DNA of 64,000 nucleotides from an uncultured Bacteroides sp. (GTDB lineage Bacteria > Bacteroidota > Bacteroidia > Bacteroidales > Bacteroidaceae): contig CASFPE010000018.1 of assembly GCA_949296575.1 (NCBI GenBank), forward strand, positions 62,001 to 126,000. The letters run 5' to 3'. The translations under genes were made by a program, and so were the position numbers. Positions 27,711 to 37,006 of this stretch are shown here, piece after piece. Within the stretch, counting starts at the first letter, position 1. Every line of letters starts with the position of its first letter. The notes beneath the pieces are model-generated. The model was not told the DNA's origin, did not search any database, and saw nothing but the letters and a program-made list of their open reading frames with translations.

Positions 27711-27897
27711 CATTCAGGTAAGTCGTTTGTGTATCAGAACTTTGCATTAGATTGCGAGGATTTCAGATGCTTTTCACGATGACAGCAGCATTCCTTTCTC
27801 GCGTGATTGGAAGTTTTCACCGCATGCTTGGGAAAATGTAAGGCGGGTGTTTTGCATTTTTTCGAGGGGAAAAAGGCGGCTTTCATTAGAAATGTGC

Positions 27898-27905
27898 TAC
27901 TTTTG
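27898..27905 (+). promoter_or_regulatory. -7 box of the DUF4199-glycosyltransferase operon
   Basis: TACTTTTG matches TANNTTTG exactly, 24 bp before the DUF4199 start. Confidence 0.55.
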
Positions 27906-27929
27906 CACACGATAAGTTTAACAGGCGAT

Positions 27930-28493
27930 ATGAATGCAACGCAAAGCATGATGTACCGTTGCGCCATGCAATATGGCACTTGCATGGGCGTGTTTTGGAT
28001 AGGGAAGTTCATTTTGTTCCCGTTGGGGTTCAGGATGCCTTTCCTGTCGCTGGCTTTCATGGTGCTGACCTTGGCGGTTCCCTTCTTGGCGTATTATTAC
28101 GTCCGTGCTTACAGGAACCGTTTCTGTGGAGGAGGCATCCGTTTTTCGCAGGCGTGGGTTTTCACGGCATTGGTTTATATCTATGCCGCATTGCTGGCGG
28201 CAGTGGCTCATTTTGTGTATTTCCAATTCATCGACCAAGGGTTCATCCTGAATGCTTGCGTGGAAGTGCTGGAGCAGCAGAGAGGCATCAGCGCAGAGAT
28301 GGACACGCAGATAGACTTGCTGCTGGAGGCATTTGGGGAGGCAAGCATGTCGCCCATCGACATCACCGTGCAGTTGTTTTCCTCCAACGTGATGTACGGC
28401 AGCATCTTGGCCGTCCCGATTGCCCTTCTGGCCATGCGAAAGGCGGGAAAGGAGCCTGTTTCACAGGAAAAAGAACAAACTAAGATAGATTGA
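27930..28493 (+). CDS. DUF4199 family membrane protein
   Basis: 187 residues with four hydrophobic helices (for example FILFPLGFRMPFLSLAFMVL, LVYIYAALLAAVAHFVYFQF, MYGSILAVPIALLAM), typical of DUF4199 proteins of Bacteroidetes. These commonly precede a GT2 glycosyltransferase gene, as here. Start at ATG 27930; a frame extension to 27807 would pass through the promoter box. Its stop lies 5 bp before the glycosyltransferase ATG. Function unknown, perhaps an accessory to the lipid-linked sugar transferase. Confidence 0.82.
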   Translation: MNATQSMMYRCAMQYGTCMGVFWIGKFILFPLGFRMPFLSLAFMVLTLAVPFLAYYYVRAYRNRFCGGGIRFSQAWVFTALVYIYAALLAAVAHFVYFQFIDQGFILNACVEVLEQQRGISAEMDTQIDLLLEAFGEASMSPIDITVQLFSSNVMYGSILAVPIALLAMRKAGKEPVSQEKEQTKID

Positions 28494-28498
28494 GAGAT

Positions 28499-29452
28499 AT
28501 GGACATATCCGTAGTCGTGCCTTTGTATAACGAGGAAGAATCGCTCCCGGAACTGTGCGCATGGATAGAGCGCGTGATGCAGGCCAACGGCTTCACTTAC
28601 GAAGTGATTTTCGTGAACGACGGCAGCACCGACCGCTCTTGGGAGGTAATAGAGCGGCTGCATGGGCAGAACCCTTGCGTGAAAGGCATCAAGTTCCGCC
28701 GCAACTACGGGAAGTCGCCTGCCTTGTACTGCGGCTTCGAGCGGGCGCAAGGCGATGTGGTGATTACGATGGACGCAGATTTGCAGGACAGTCCCGACGA
28801 GATACCGGCACTTTTCCACATGGTGAAAGAGGAAGGCTATGACTTGGTGTCGGGCTGGAAGCAGAAACGCTACGACCCGCTTTCGAAAACTATTCCCACG
28901 AAACTGTTCAATGCCACAGCACGTGCCATTTCGGGCATTAGGAACCTCCATGACTTCAATTGCGGGCTGAAGGCTTATCGTCGGGAGGTGGTGAAAAACA
29001 TCGAGGTGTATGGCGAGATGCATCGCTACATCCCTTACTTGGCGAAGAATGCCGGGTTCGCCCGCATCGGCGAGAAGGTGGTGCATCACCAGGCCCGCAA
29101 GTTCGGCAAGACGAAGTTTGGCGGGCTGAACCGTTTCTTCAACGGCTATATTGATTTGATTTCCCTGTGGTTTCTTTCCAAGTTCGGCAAGAAGCCGATG
29201 CATATCTTCGGCTTCCTCGGCTCGTTGATGTTCCTGATAGGTTTCATTGCCGTTGTTGTGGTGGGTGTGTCCAAATTGTACGCTTTGCGGCATGGCCAGC
29301 CTTATATCTTGGTGACCGATTCCCCTTATTTCTACATCGCATTGACGATGATGTTGCTGGGTACGCAGCTTTTCTTGGCAGGTTTTGTCAGCGAGTTGGT
29401 TGTGAGGAACGCGCCGGAGCGCAATAATTACAAAATAGAGAAGGTGCTTTGA
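28499..29452 (+). CDS. GT2 family glycosyltransferase (GtrB/DPM1-like)
   Basis: A 317-residue family 2 glycosyltransferase that probably transfers a hexose to a polyprenyl phosphate. N-terminal nucleotide-binding strand VVVPLYNEEESLPEL, VNDGSTDRS (39-47) and the metal-binding DAD (92-94, MDADLQDSPDE). Two C-terminal transmembrane helices (FGFLGSLMFLIGFIAVVVVG and ALTMMLLGTQLFLAGFVSEL) match the membrane-anchored GtrB/ArnC class. ATG 28499 is chosen over a TTG at 28490. Its TGA overlaps the ATG of the next gene. Confidence 0.88.
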   Translation: MDISVVVPLYNEEESLPELCAWIERVMQANGFTYEVIFVNDGSTDRSWEVIERLHGQNPCVKGIKFRRNYGKSPALYCGFERAQGDVVITMDADLQDSPDEIPALFHMVKEEGYDLVSGWKQKRYDPLSKTIPTKLFNATARAISGIRNLHDFNCGLKAYRREVVKNIEVYGEMHRYIPYLAKNAGFARIGEKVVHHQARKFGKTKFGGLNRFFNGYIDLISLWFLSKFGKKPMHIFGFLGSLMFLIGFIAVVVVGVSKLYALRHGQPYILVTDSPYFYIALTMMLLGTQLFLAGFVSELVVRNAPERNNYKIEKVL

Positions 29453-29958
29453 TGGAAATGAAAAGCCGCTATATTGCCCGTTTTGCTGTAACCGCCCTTG
29501 CGGTGTGCCTTGTGGCGCTGTTACCTTTGGCTTTTTCGGCATGTTCGGACAGCGATTGTTCGCTGGGCGGGCGGCCTTCTGTTCGTTTTGCTTTTGTGAA
29601 TAGCTTGAATCGTGCGCCGGTCAGTTTGTTTGACTCTTTGACGGTGACGGCTCTTGATACGGATTCCGTTTTGGTGAACCGTGAGCGGGGCATCGACCAT
29701 GTTACCTTGCCATTAAGTTATTCTGCAAGCACGACCACCTTTGTGCTGCATTACAGCCGTTTCCTGCGCGATACCATCACGGTGATGCACACCAACCATC
29801 CTCATTTCATTTCGATAGATTGCGGCATCAGCATGTTCTATCATTTGGACGGATTGGAACATACTTCTATCCTGCTGGACTCCATTCAGCTAATCGACCC
29901 GGACATTGATGATAATGAAAAGAATAATTACCGTATATATTATACTCCTGACGAGTAG
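29452..29958 (+). CDS. DUF6452 family lipoprotein
   Basis: 168 residues with a lipoprotein signal ending LAFSAC (Cys31) and a beta-rich body (SVRFAFVNSLN, STTTFVLHYSRFLRDTITVMHTNHPHFISIDCG). It matches the DUF6452 proteins that accompany DUF6048 in Bacteroidales. The ATG overlaps the preceding stop (TGATG), and its 3' end overlaps the next start by 44 nt, so the genes are tightly coupled. Function unknown. Confidence 0.75.
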   Translation: MEMKSRYIARFAVTALAVCLVALLPLAFSACSDSDCSLGGRPSVRFAFVNSLNRAPVSLFDSLTVTALDTDSVLVNRERGIDHVTLPLSYSASTTTFVLHYSRFLRDTITVMHTNHPHFISIDCGISMFYHLDGLEHTSILLDSIQLIDPDIDDNEKNNYRIYYTPDE

Positions 29959-30595
29959 CCTGCTGTGGCCTTTGCATGCCCAGCGCGACGCAATGTCGGC
30001 AGACACGGCGGCGGTGGCGCCATTGTACGGCGGCTTGTCGGTGGGTGCGGATGTGTTCGGCGTGATAGGCCGCTTCCTGCTCTACGACTTCACGAGTGCG
30101 GAAGTCTCCTTGAATGCCGATTTCAGGAACAAATTCTTTCCGGTGGTGGAAGTAGGCTTCGGCACGATTGACATGACGGACGAGACGTATTCCATCCATT
30201 ACAAGTCGGCTGCGCCCTATGCCCGCATTGGGTTAGACTATAACCTGATGGCGAAGAAGCAGACAGAGAACTACCTGTTTGCGGGCTTTCGTTACGGTTT
30301 TTCAGCCTTCAAATACGATGTCGCCGCGCCCGACATGAGTGATGAAGTGTGGGGAGGGACAATCCCGTTCAGTTATTCGGGAGTCCGTTCCAGCGCTCAT
30401 TGGATGGAGATGCTCCTCGGCATCAAGGTGAAGATTGTGAGAAACTTCTTTATGGGCTGGACGGCGCGTTTCAAGTTCCGTTTCTCGGCCAAGGAAACGC
30501 TGAACACAACGCCGTGGTACATACCCGGTTACGGCGACAACAAGTCGTCTAACTTCGGTTTTACGTATAACCTTATTTACCAACTGCCCTTTTAG
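29915..30595 (+). CDS. DUF6048 family outer-membrane protein
   Basis: 226 residues with a signal peptide (MKRIITVYIILLTSSLLWPLHAQ). The body consists of beta-barrel-like strands rich in Tyr/Phe/Gly (ARIGLDYNLMAKKQ, LFAGFRYGFSAFKYDV, NFGFTYNLIYQLPF) and ends in Phe as many outer-membrane barrels do. It overlaps the DUF6452 gene, with which it probably forms a pair. ATG 29915 gives the best signal peptide; upstream codons add only MMI. Confidence 0.75.
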   Translation: MKRIITVYIILLTSSLLWPLHAQRDAMSADTAAVAPLYGGLSVGADVFGVIGRFLLYDFTSAEVSLNADFRNKFFPVVEVGFGTIDMTDETYSIHYKSAAPYARIGLDYNLMAKKQTENYLFAGFRYGFSAFKYDVAAPDMSDEVWGGTIPFSYSGVRSSAHWMEMLLGIKVKIVRNFFMGWTARFKFRFSAKETLNTTPWYIPGYGDNKSSNFGFTYNLIYQLPF

Positions 30596-30597
30596 CG

Positions 30598-31173
30598 ATG
30601 ACGACTTTAGAAATTTGGCTGGTTGCCGTGAGCTTGGCCATGGACTGCTTGGCGGTGTCTATTGCCAGCGGCATAACCATGAAGCAGGTCAATTGGCGAG
30701 TGATGTTGTATACTGCCTTCTCTTTTGGTTTTTTCCAGTCTGCAATGCCTTTCGTGGGTTGGTTGGGCGCGAGCCGTTTCAGCCATTTGATAGAGCAGGT
30801 GGACCATTGGATTGCGTTTGGCCTGTTGCTGTTCTTGGGAGGCAAGATGGTATTAGAAAGCTTTAAGCACGACGATTGCAAGCATGAGTACAATTTGGCG
30901 AATCCGAAAGTGCTGTTGGCCTTGTCGGTGGCCACGAGCATCGATGCTTTGGCAGTGGGAGTCACTTTCGCTTTCTTGGGCATGAACGACATACAGGCCG
31001 TCCTGCCACCGGTTCTGGTTATCGGTTTTGTGGCTTTCGTGCTGTCGTTGGCAGGCTTGTTGTTTGGCGTATTCTTTGGCTGTCGCCATAATCTGCGGAT
31101 GGAGTTGTGGGGCGGCTTGGTGCTGGTGGCCATCGGCGTGAAGATATTGGTGGAACATTTATCTTGTCAATAA
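30598..31173 (+). CDS. mntP: Manganese efflux pump MntP
   Basis: 191-residue inner-membrane Mn(II) exporter with six transmembrane helices in two repeats. It shows the family signature VSLAMDCLAVS with D16 and the second-half equivalent SVATSIDALAVGV. The start lies 2 bp after the DUF6048 stop. In many bacteria mntP sits under a yybP-ykoY riboswitch; there is no room for one here, so expression follows the upstream operon. Confidence 0.93.
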   Translation: MTTLEIWLVAVSLAMDCLAVSIASGITMKQVNWRVMLYTAFSFGFFQSAMPFVGWLGASRFSHLIEQVDHWIAFGLLLFLGGKMVLESFKHDDCKHEYNLANPKVLLALSVATSIDALAVGVTFAFLGMNDIQAVLPPVLVIGFVAFVLSLAGLLFGVFFGCRHNLRMELWGGLVLVAIGVKILVEHLSCQ

Positions 31174-31181
31174 TATAGCTT

Positions 31182-32195
31182 ATGGGAAAGAGAAACATGA
31201 AATGGGAGTTGCCCCTCTTGTTGTTTTTTATCGTGGCCACTGTCTTGATATTAAGGCGGAACAATGTGTTTCAGACGGACGAAGGATTGGTGTTCGGCAC
31301 TGTTTATCGCATCACTTACCAATGTGCGGACAATTTGAAGGATGAGATAGAGGCGGAATTGAAGAAAGTAGATGCTTCTTTGTCTCCTTTTAATCCAACT
31401 TCGGTGATATCCCGTATCAATCGCAATGAAGAAGCGCAGGCCGACACGTTTTTCACGACAGTGTTCCGGCGTTCGGAGGAAATAGCCAAAGAGACAGACG
31501 GCTGTTTTGACATCACAGTTGCTCCTTTGGTGAATGCTTGGGGCTTTGGCTTCAAGGAGAGCATATTCCCGGATTCGGCTATGATTGACAGCCTGCTGGA
31601 CATTGTGGGGCATGAGAAAGTCTGTTTGCAGGATGGCAGGGTGGTGAAGTCCGATTCCCGCACAATGCTGGATTGCAGTGCGATTGCTAAAGGTTTTGGC
31701 TGCGATGCTGTGGCACGTTTGTTTGATCGGAAAGGCATTCAAAGTTACATGGTGGAAATAGGTGGTGAAGTGGTTGTGAAAGGCCGTAATCCCAAGCATG
31801 ACTTGTGGCGCATCGGCATCAGCAAGCCGGTGGAAGATTCATTGGCCGTCAATCAGGACTTGCAAGTGGTGCTGGGAATAACGGATGCGGGGATGGCCAC
31901 TTCCGGCAATTACCGAAATTTCTATTATAAGGGAGGGAAAAGATATGCTCATACGATTGATCCGAAAAGCGGCTATCCGGTGCAGCACAGCCTGTTGTCG
32001 GCCACAGTGGTAGCTTCGGACTGTATGACGGCGGATGCTTATGCGACAGCGTTCATGGTGATGGGGCTGGAGAGAGCCAAGGCATTTGCCGAATCGAACC
32101 CTGCAATTGATGCTTATTTTATTTATGAAGACGAAATAGGGAACCTGAAAACTTGCTTTACCGAGGGGATGGGCAAATATCTTGTGAAGCAGTAG
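31182..32195 (+). CDS. apbE: FAD:protein FMN transferase ApbE
   Basis: Attaches FMN covalently to Thr/Ser of flavoproteins such as NqrB/NqrC or RnfG. 337 residues with an N-terminal membrane anchor ([13 protein letters not shown]) but no lipobox Cys. ApbE core motifs are [25 protein letters not shown] and [15 protein letters not shown], and T/D-rich segments near the C-terminus ([18 protein letters not shown]) bind metal. A second ATG at 31197 is possible. Its last 38 nt overlap the 3' end of miaA on the other strand. Confidence 0.92.
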   Translation: MGKRNMKWELPLLLFFIVATVLILRRNNVFQTDEGLVFGTVYRITYQCADNLKDEIEAELKKVDASLSPFNPTSVISRINRNEEAQADTFFTTVFRRSEEIAKETDGCFDITVAPLVNAWGFGFKESIFPDSAMIDSLLDIVGHEKVCLQDGRVVKSDSRTMLDCSAIAKGFGCDAVARLFDRKGIQSYMVEIGGEVVVKGRNPKHDLWRIGISKPVEDSLAVNQDLQVVLGITDAGMATSGNYRNFYYKGGKRYAHTIDPKSGYPVQHSLLSATVVASDCMTADAYATAFMVMGLERAKAFAESNPAIDAYFIYEDEIGNLKTCFTEGMGKYLVKQ

Positions 32196-33117
32196 GAAGG
32201 GATTGCAGATGTTGGCGGATGAAGCGGAGGATGTCTTCTGCTTGTTCGGGATGAAACCATGTGATGTTTTCGTCGCGTTTGAACCACGTCATTTGTTTGC
32301 GGGAGTAAATGCGTGTGTTCTGCTTTATTTTTTCTAAGGCGAAAGGCAGTTCCCATTCCCCATCGAGGTATTTGAACAATTCTTTGTAACCTACGGTGTT
32401 GAGTGAGTTCAAATGTTTGTAGGGGTAAACTTGTTTGGCTTCTTCCAGCAATCCTTCCTGCATCATGGTTTCTACTCTTTGGTTGATTCGTCTATACAAT
32501 TCCTCGCGAGGACGTGTCAAACCGATTTTCAAAATTCGGAACGGCCTCTCTTTGGCAGATTGTGTGCGGAAGGAGGTATAGGACCGGCCTGTCATGTAGC
32601 ATATCTCCAATGCATGCATGACCCGTTTGGGGTTTTTAAGGTCAACAATCTTGTAGTATTCGGGATCCAGAAGTTTCAGTTCGGCTCGTAGGTGTTCAAG
32701 CCCCTTTTCCTGGTATTGCTGGATGATTGATTCTCTTGTGTCGTTGTCAACAGTAGGAATATCATCTATGCCTTTGCAAATAGCATCGATGTACATCATG
32801 GAGCCTCCCGAAAGCAGCATCACGTTTCTTGCCTGGAAGGATTCCTCTAAAAGTTTCAATACGTCTTGTTCGTATTGTGCGGCATTGTAGTAATCGAATA
32901 TCGACAATGTGCCGATGAAGTGGTGTTTTATCCTTGCTAATTGTTCTTGGTTGGGCGCGGCGGTGCCTATGGGTATTTCTTTGTAGATTTGCCGGGAATC
33001 GGAAGATATGATTTCAGCCTGCAATTGTTCTGCCAAGTACAGGCTGAGTGCTGTTTTCCCGACACCAGTTGGCCCCAATAGGACAATTAGTGTGGGATAG
33101 TTAATACCTGTCTTCAT
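32158..33117 (-). CDS. miaA: tRNA dimethylallyltransferase MiaA
   Basis: Adds dimethylallyl to A37 of tRNAs reading UNN codons. The P-loop GPTGVGKT (15-22), [18 protein letters not shown] and the DPEY/RV-H-ALE region ([18 protein letters not shown]) are typical. Tandem ATG codons at 33120 and 33117 are both possible. The start overlaps the upstream pRiA4b-like gene's stop, and the 3' end overlaps apbE convergently. It is the last gene of the lpxA-side minus-strand cluster. Confidence 0.94.
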   Translation of the reverse strand: MKTGINYPTLIVLLGPTGVGKTALSLYLAEQLQAEIISSDSRQIYKEIPIGTAAPNQEQLARIKHHFIGTLSIFDYYNAAQYEQDVLKLLEESFQARNVMLLSGGSMMYIDAICKGIDDIPTVDNDTRESIIQQYQEKGLEHLRAELKLLDPEYYKIVDLKNPKRVMHALEICYMTGRSYTSFRTQSAKERPFRILKIGLTRPREELYRRINQRVETMMQEGLLEEAKQVYPYKHLNSLNTVGYKELFKYLDGEWELPFALEKIKQNTRIYSRKQMTWFKRDENITWFHPEQAEDILRFIRQHLQSLPTASQDICPSPR

Positions 33118-33655
33118 CATAAGGATTGCCACCGCTGCCTAAATCGTATCCGTCTGGGTCGATTTCTTCTGTGTCATAGTCTTGGTCGCCATAGAAGTTT
33201 TCTCCAAGATCTTCGGTAGAAGTGTTGGTTGTGGCTATTTCGTCAAAGTCGATCGTTTGAGCGGGCGGGTTTCCTTCCCGTTTGGAGCAGATGGCATGCT
33301 TCAGGTCTTTCCCTGTGATGATTTCGGACAGTTCGATGAAGAACACCCGTTCGGTCAGAGGGTCGAATACATAAAGCAGCTTTTGTTTCTCATCTTCTAA
33401 GAGTTCGCTGAGGCGTGTTTCTTTCATAATCCAGATGTCTTCCTCAGAACTGCTTCCCATGTCTTCGAGGGTGATTTCTTTTTCTTTTTCCCAGTCTTCA
33501 TCGCAAATGAAGAATGAAGTCATTTGGTCATCTTTGTAGCCCACTGATTTTAGTATCGTTTCGTGAAAGTCGAAGAAAGTGGCTTCTGAGTCTATTTGTA
33601 TTTCCCTCATGAAGTCGTCCACTTCATCGGATATCATTGTAAATCTGTATATCAT
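33101..33655 (-). CDS. pRiA4b ORF-3-like / TnpR-type protein
   Basis: 184 residues of the plasmid pRiA4b ORF-3-like fold ([40 protein letters not shown]... [17 protein letters not shown]). The C-terminal about 40 residues are strongly acidic and low in complexity ([17 protein letters not shown]). In Bacteroidales such genes stand between lpxA and miaA as an ordinary chromosomal gene, with no sign of mobility here. Function unknown. Its stop overlaps the miaA start by 17 bp. Confidence 0.78.
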   Translation of the reverse strand: MIYRFTMISDEVDDFMREIQIDSEATFFDFHETILKSVGYKDDQMTSFFICDEDWEKEKEITLEDMGSSSEEDIWIMKETRLSELLEDEKQKLLYVFDPLTERVFFIELSEIITGKDLKHAICSKREGNPPAQTIDFDEIATTNTSTEDLGENFYGDQDYDTEEIDPDGYDLGSGGNPYDEDRY

Positions 33656-33680
33656 ATGTAATGCGATTGTTATAGGTTTT

Positions 33681-34448
33681 TTATCGGATGATGCCTCTTT
33701 CAGAATTGCGGATGAACGAGGTGATGTAACGGATGTCTTCGGTGTCCGGAAGTTGAGATTCTATTTCGTGCAGGGCGTCTGAAGTGTTCAGCCCGCTTTG
33801 GTAAACAAGGCGGTAGGCATTGTGTATGTTCTCAATGCGTTCGTTGCTGAATCCTCTCCGGCGCAGTCCTACAATGTTGATGCCGCAATAAGCGATGGGT
33901 TCGCGGCCGGCAATGATGAAAGGCGGCACATCTTTGCTGGAGCGTGAGCCGCCTTGTATCATGACGTAGCTTCCCACGCGGCAGAACTGGTGGATGAGGA
34001 CGGCACCGCTGATGATGGCATTATCGTCAATGACAATTTCGCCGGCTATTTTGGTCGCGTTGCCGATGATGCATCCATTGCCTACATGGACATCATGTGC
34101 CACATGTACGCCTTCCATGAGGAGGTTGTTGTTGCCTACGATGGTTCTGCCTTTGGCGGCTGTGCCACGGTTGATGGTCACGTTTTCACGAATGAGGTTG
34201 TTGTCGCCCACTTCAGCTGTGGTTTCTTCCCCTTTGAATTTCAAGTCTTGTGGAACGGCGCCAATCACAGCACCGGGAAATATTGTGTTCCCGTTTCCGA
34301 TGCGTGCCCCGTACAGGATGTTCACGTTCGGCATGATTTTGTTGTTGTCTCCGATGACAACGTTCTTGTCAATGAAAACAAAAGGGCCGATTTCCACGTT
34401 GTTTCCTATTTGGGCTTCAGGGTGTATGTATGCTAAAGGACTGATCAT
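33681..34448 (-). CDS. lpxA: UDP-N-acetylglucosamine acyltransferase LpxA
   Basis: First step of lipid A synthesis: 3-O-acylation of UDP-GlcNAc from acyl-ACP. Left-handed beta-helix hexapeptide repeats run through the first about 185 residues, with a helical C-terminus. The catalytic His is H118 in HVAHD (115-119), aligned with H125 of E. coli. 255 residues is near the standard 262. It starts 3 bp after the lpxC/fabZ stop, so the whole lpxD-lpxC/fabZ-lpxA set is one translational unit. Confidence 0.96.
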   Translation of the reverse strand: MISPLAYIHPEAQIGNNVEIGPFVFIDKNVVIGDNNKIMPNVNILYGARIGNGNTIFPGAVIGAVPQDLKFKGEETTAEVGDNNLIRENVTINRGTAAKGRTIVGNNNLLMEGVHVAHDVHVGNGCIIGNATKIAGEIVIDDNAIISGAVLIHQFCRVGSYVMIQGGSRSSKDVPPFIIAGREPIAYCGINIVGLRRRGFSNERIENIHNAYRLVYQSGLNTSDALHEIESQLPDTEDIRYITSFIRNSERGIIR

Positions 34449-34451
34449 TGG

Positions 34452-35837
34452 TTATTTGTTTTTGATAATTTGAGCCATGAATTCGGCTTCGCAAACGATT
34501 TTTTCTCCCACAAAGACATATCCTTTCATGGTAGAGATGCCTCTCCTGATAGGTGCCAGCAGTTCTAAGCGGAATATCAAAGTATCTCCTGGCACGACTT
34601 TCTGGCGGAACTTCACACCGTCGATTTTCATGAAATAGGTGGAATACCTTTCCGGTTCTTCTACGGAATTGAGTACCAGCAATCCGCCTACTTGTGCCAT
34701 GGCTTCTACTTGCAGCACGCCGGGCATGACGGGTTCTTGCGGGAAGTGTCCTTGGAAGAAAGGTTCGTTCACGGTGATGTTCTTCACGCCGACGATGTGG
34801 TTGGGACCCAGTTCGATGATTTTGTCGACCAGCAGGAACGGGTAACGGTGGGGCAACAGTTCGCGGATGCGGTTGATGTCCATGACGGGTGCTTGGTTGC
34901 AGTTGTAAATAGGTGCCTGTATCTCGTGCAGGCGGATTTCTTTCCGCATCTGGCGTGCAAACTTGTTGTTGATAGTATGCCCTGGGCGGGTGGCAATGAT
35001 GCGTCCCTTGATGGGGCGGCCAATCAGCGCCAAGTCGCCGATGATGTCGAGCAATTTGTGGCGTGCCGGTTCGTTGCTCCACACAAGGGGCTTGTGGTTG
35101 ATGTATCCCAGATGTTGCGCGTCCATGTGGGGAACTCCCATCACGTCGGCCAGCTTGTCGAAGCTTTCTTGTGGCATGGGCCTTTCGTAGATGACGATGG
35201 CGTTATCGAGGTCGCCTCCTTTTATCAATCCGGCTTTCAACAGAGGCTCGATGTCGCGTACGAAGACGAACGTGCGGCTTCCGGCGATTTCTTCCGGGAA
35301 GTCGGCCATGTTCTCCAATGTGGCGAATTGGCTGGGGAGGATGGTGGAGTCGTAAGAGATAAGCACGTTGATGCTGAAGTCGTCGTCAGGCAGCACGATG
35401 ATGGACGAGCCTGTGGTTTCGTCTTTGATTTCTATTTTGGACTTGATGATGTAGAAGTCCTTGACGGCAGTCTGTTCTTCAATGCCAACGTTCCTTATCT
35501 GTTCCACGTATTGGATGGCACTGCCGTCGAGGATGGGAAATTCAGGCCCGTTCACTTGTATCAGGCAGTTGTCGATGCCTAAGGCGTAGAGGGCTGCCAT
35601 GCCATGTTCGACTGTGCTGACTTTTATGTCTCCTTTCGCTAAAACAGTGCCACGTGTGGTGTCCACCACGTTGTCGGCAACGGCATCGATGATGGGTTGC
35701 CCTTCAAGGTCGGTCCGCTGGATCTTGTATCCGTGGTTTTCCGGCGCGGGGTTGAAGGTGACGGTCAGGTCAAGTCCTGTGTGCAGTCCTTTCCCGCTTA
35801 ATGAAAAGCTGTCTTTTAGTGTCTTTTGTTTTAACAT
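34452..35837 (-). CDS. lpxC: Bifunctional LpxC deacetylase / FabZ dehydratase
   Basis: Fusion of UDP-3-O-acyl-GlcNAc deacetylase (residues 1 to about 305) and beta-hydroxyacyl-ACP dehydratase FabZ (about 315-461). LpxC zinc ligands are H78 (VEHG), H260 and D264 (HKLLD), with H287 the likely active-site His. In FabZ, the catalytic His is H330 (HRYPFLLVD) and the Glu is E377 in GVLQVEAMAQ. The fusion is characteristic of Bacteroidetes and links lipid A deacetylation to acyl-chain supply. It lies 4 bp from lpxD and 3 bp from lpxA. Confidence 0.96.
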   Translation of the reverse strand: MLKQKTLKDSFSLSGKGLHTGLDLTVTFNPAPENHGYKIQRTDLEGQPIIDAVADNVVDTTRGTVLAKGDIKVSTVEHGMAALYALGIDNCLIQVNGPEFPILDGSAIQYVEQIRNVGIEEQTAVKDFYIIKSKIEIKDETTGSSIIVLPDDDFSINVLISYDSTILPSQFATLENMADFPEEIAGSRTFVFVRDIEPLLKAGLIKGGDLDNAIVIYERPMPQESFDKLADVMGVPHMDAQHLGYINHKPLVWSNEPARHKLLDIIGDLALIGRPIKGRIIATRPGHTINNKFARQMRKEIRLHEIQAPIYNCNQAPVMDINRIRELLPHRYPFLLVDKIIELGPNHIVGVKNITVNEPFFQGHFPQEPVMPGVLQVEAMAQVGGLLVLNSVEEPERYSTYFMKIDGVKFRQKVVPGDTLIFRLELLAPIRRGISTMKGYVFVGEKIVCEAEFMAQIIKNK

Positions 35838-35841
35838 GAGC

Positions 35842-36885
35842 TTATTTATTGTTTATTTGTTTCTTCAGTTCTTCTATTTCTTTTTGGAGGCTGTTGAGGG
35901 TGGCGTACATCTCAGGCAGCTTTTTGAATACGATGGATGACCGTGCGAAGTTTTTTGCCTCGATGGCAGGCGAGCCTTGGATGGTGTTGCCGGGCTTCAC
36001 GCTTCCGGCGATGCCTGCTTGCGCTCCTGTGGTTACATGGTTGCCCACGGTGATGTGGCCTGCCACGCCTACTTGCCCGCCGAACATGCACCATTGGCCT
36101 ATTTTGGCCGAGCCTGCCACGCCCACTTGCGAGGCCATGACGGTGTTGCTGCCCACTTCCACGTTGTGGGCTATCTGCACGAGGTTGTCCAACTTCACGC
36201 CTTCGTGGATGACAGTGGCTCCCATGGTGGCTCGGTCCACGCAGGTGTTGGCGCCTATTTCCACGTTGTCTTCAATGATGACGATGCCGATTTGGGGTAT
36301 CTTGTCGTAGCCGGAGGCGGTGGGCGCGAACCCGAAGCCGTCGGCTCCGATGGCGCATCCGGAATGGAGGATGCAGTTGCTGCCCACGCGGCAGCCGTGG
36401 TAGACGGTGGCGTTGGCGTTGAGGATGGTGCCGCTGCCTATCTTGGCATGGTCGCCCACGGTGGCGTGGGGGTAGAGCATGGCGCGGTCGCCTATCTCGG
36501 CGTTTTCGCCGACGTAGGCGAAAGGCGCGATGTAGACGTCTTTTCCGATTTTGGCGGTCGGCTCGATGAAGGCGAGGGGGTGGATGCCTGTTTTCCTCGG
36601 CTTGCTTTGCTCGTAGAGGGTGAGCAGGCGGGCGAGGCTGTCGTAGGCGTTGTCCACTTTGATGAGGGTGGCTTTCACTTCTTGTTCGGGGGTGAAGCTT
36701 TTGTTCACCAGCACGATGGTGGACTGGGTGGTGTAGATGTAGGGGGTGTATTTAGGGTTCGACAAGAAGGAGAGGGCGCCGGGTGTGCCTTCTTCTATTT
36801 TCGCGAATGTATGTACTTTTGCGTTTTCGTCCCCGATGATTTCACCGTGGATGAAGTCTGCGATTTGTTTAGCTGTGAACTCCAT
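35842..36885 (-). CDS. lpxD: UDP-3-O-acylglucosamine N-acyltransferase LpxD
   Basis: Third step of lipid A synthesis (N-acylation). An N-terminal uridine-binding domain (1 to about 100) precedes a left-handed beta-helix of hexapeptide repeats. Catalytic His is H240 in QIAHN, matching H239 of E. coli. A C-terminal coiled helix ([15 protein letters not shown]) completes the trimer-type structure. 347 residues is normal. First of the lpx trio on the minus strand; the 121-bp upstream spacer to the HD gene carries no clear -7 box. Confidence 0.96.
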   Translation of the reverse strand: MEFTAKQIADFIHGEIIGDENAKVHTFAKIEEGTPGALSFLSNPKYTPYIYTTQSTIVLVNKSFTPEQEVKATLIKVDNAYDSLARLLTLYEQSKPRKTGIHPLAFIEPTAKIGKDVYIAPFAYVGENAEIGDRAMLYPHATVGDHAKIGSGTILNANATVYHGCRVGSNCILHSGCAIGADGFGFAPTASGYDKIPQIGIVIIEDNVEIGANTCVDRATMGATVIHEGVKLDNLVQIAHNVEVGSNTVMASQVGVAGSAKIGQWCMFGGQVGVAGHITVGNHVTTGAQAGIAGSVKPGNTIQGSPAIEAKNFARSSIVFKKLPEMYATLNSLQKEIEELKKQINNK

Positions 36886-37006
36886 AATCTGTTGCGTTTA
36901 CGTTATGCGGCATCGCATCTGCATGCCTTTTTTTAAGAATGTTGCAAATTACGTGTTTTTTTTTGATATACCCGCACTTGCGGGGCAAAAAATCACTTGC
37001 TGCCGC

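Noticed and set aside
30548..30598. yybP-ykoY riboswitch before mntP
   Set aside because: Only 2 bp separate mntP from the DUF6048 gene, leaving no room for a riboswitch.
33101..33655. Mobile-element passenger gene
   Set aside because: The pRiA4b/TnpR-like family name suggests a plasmid or IS origin, but it sits between lpxA and miaA with no transposase or ends, as an ordinary chromosomal gene.
34692..35582. Plus-strand 296-codon frame opposite lpxC/fabZ
   Set aside because: Antisense shadow; the minus-strand fusion has all its zinc and catalytic residues.
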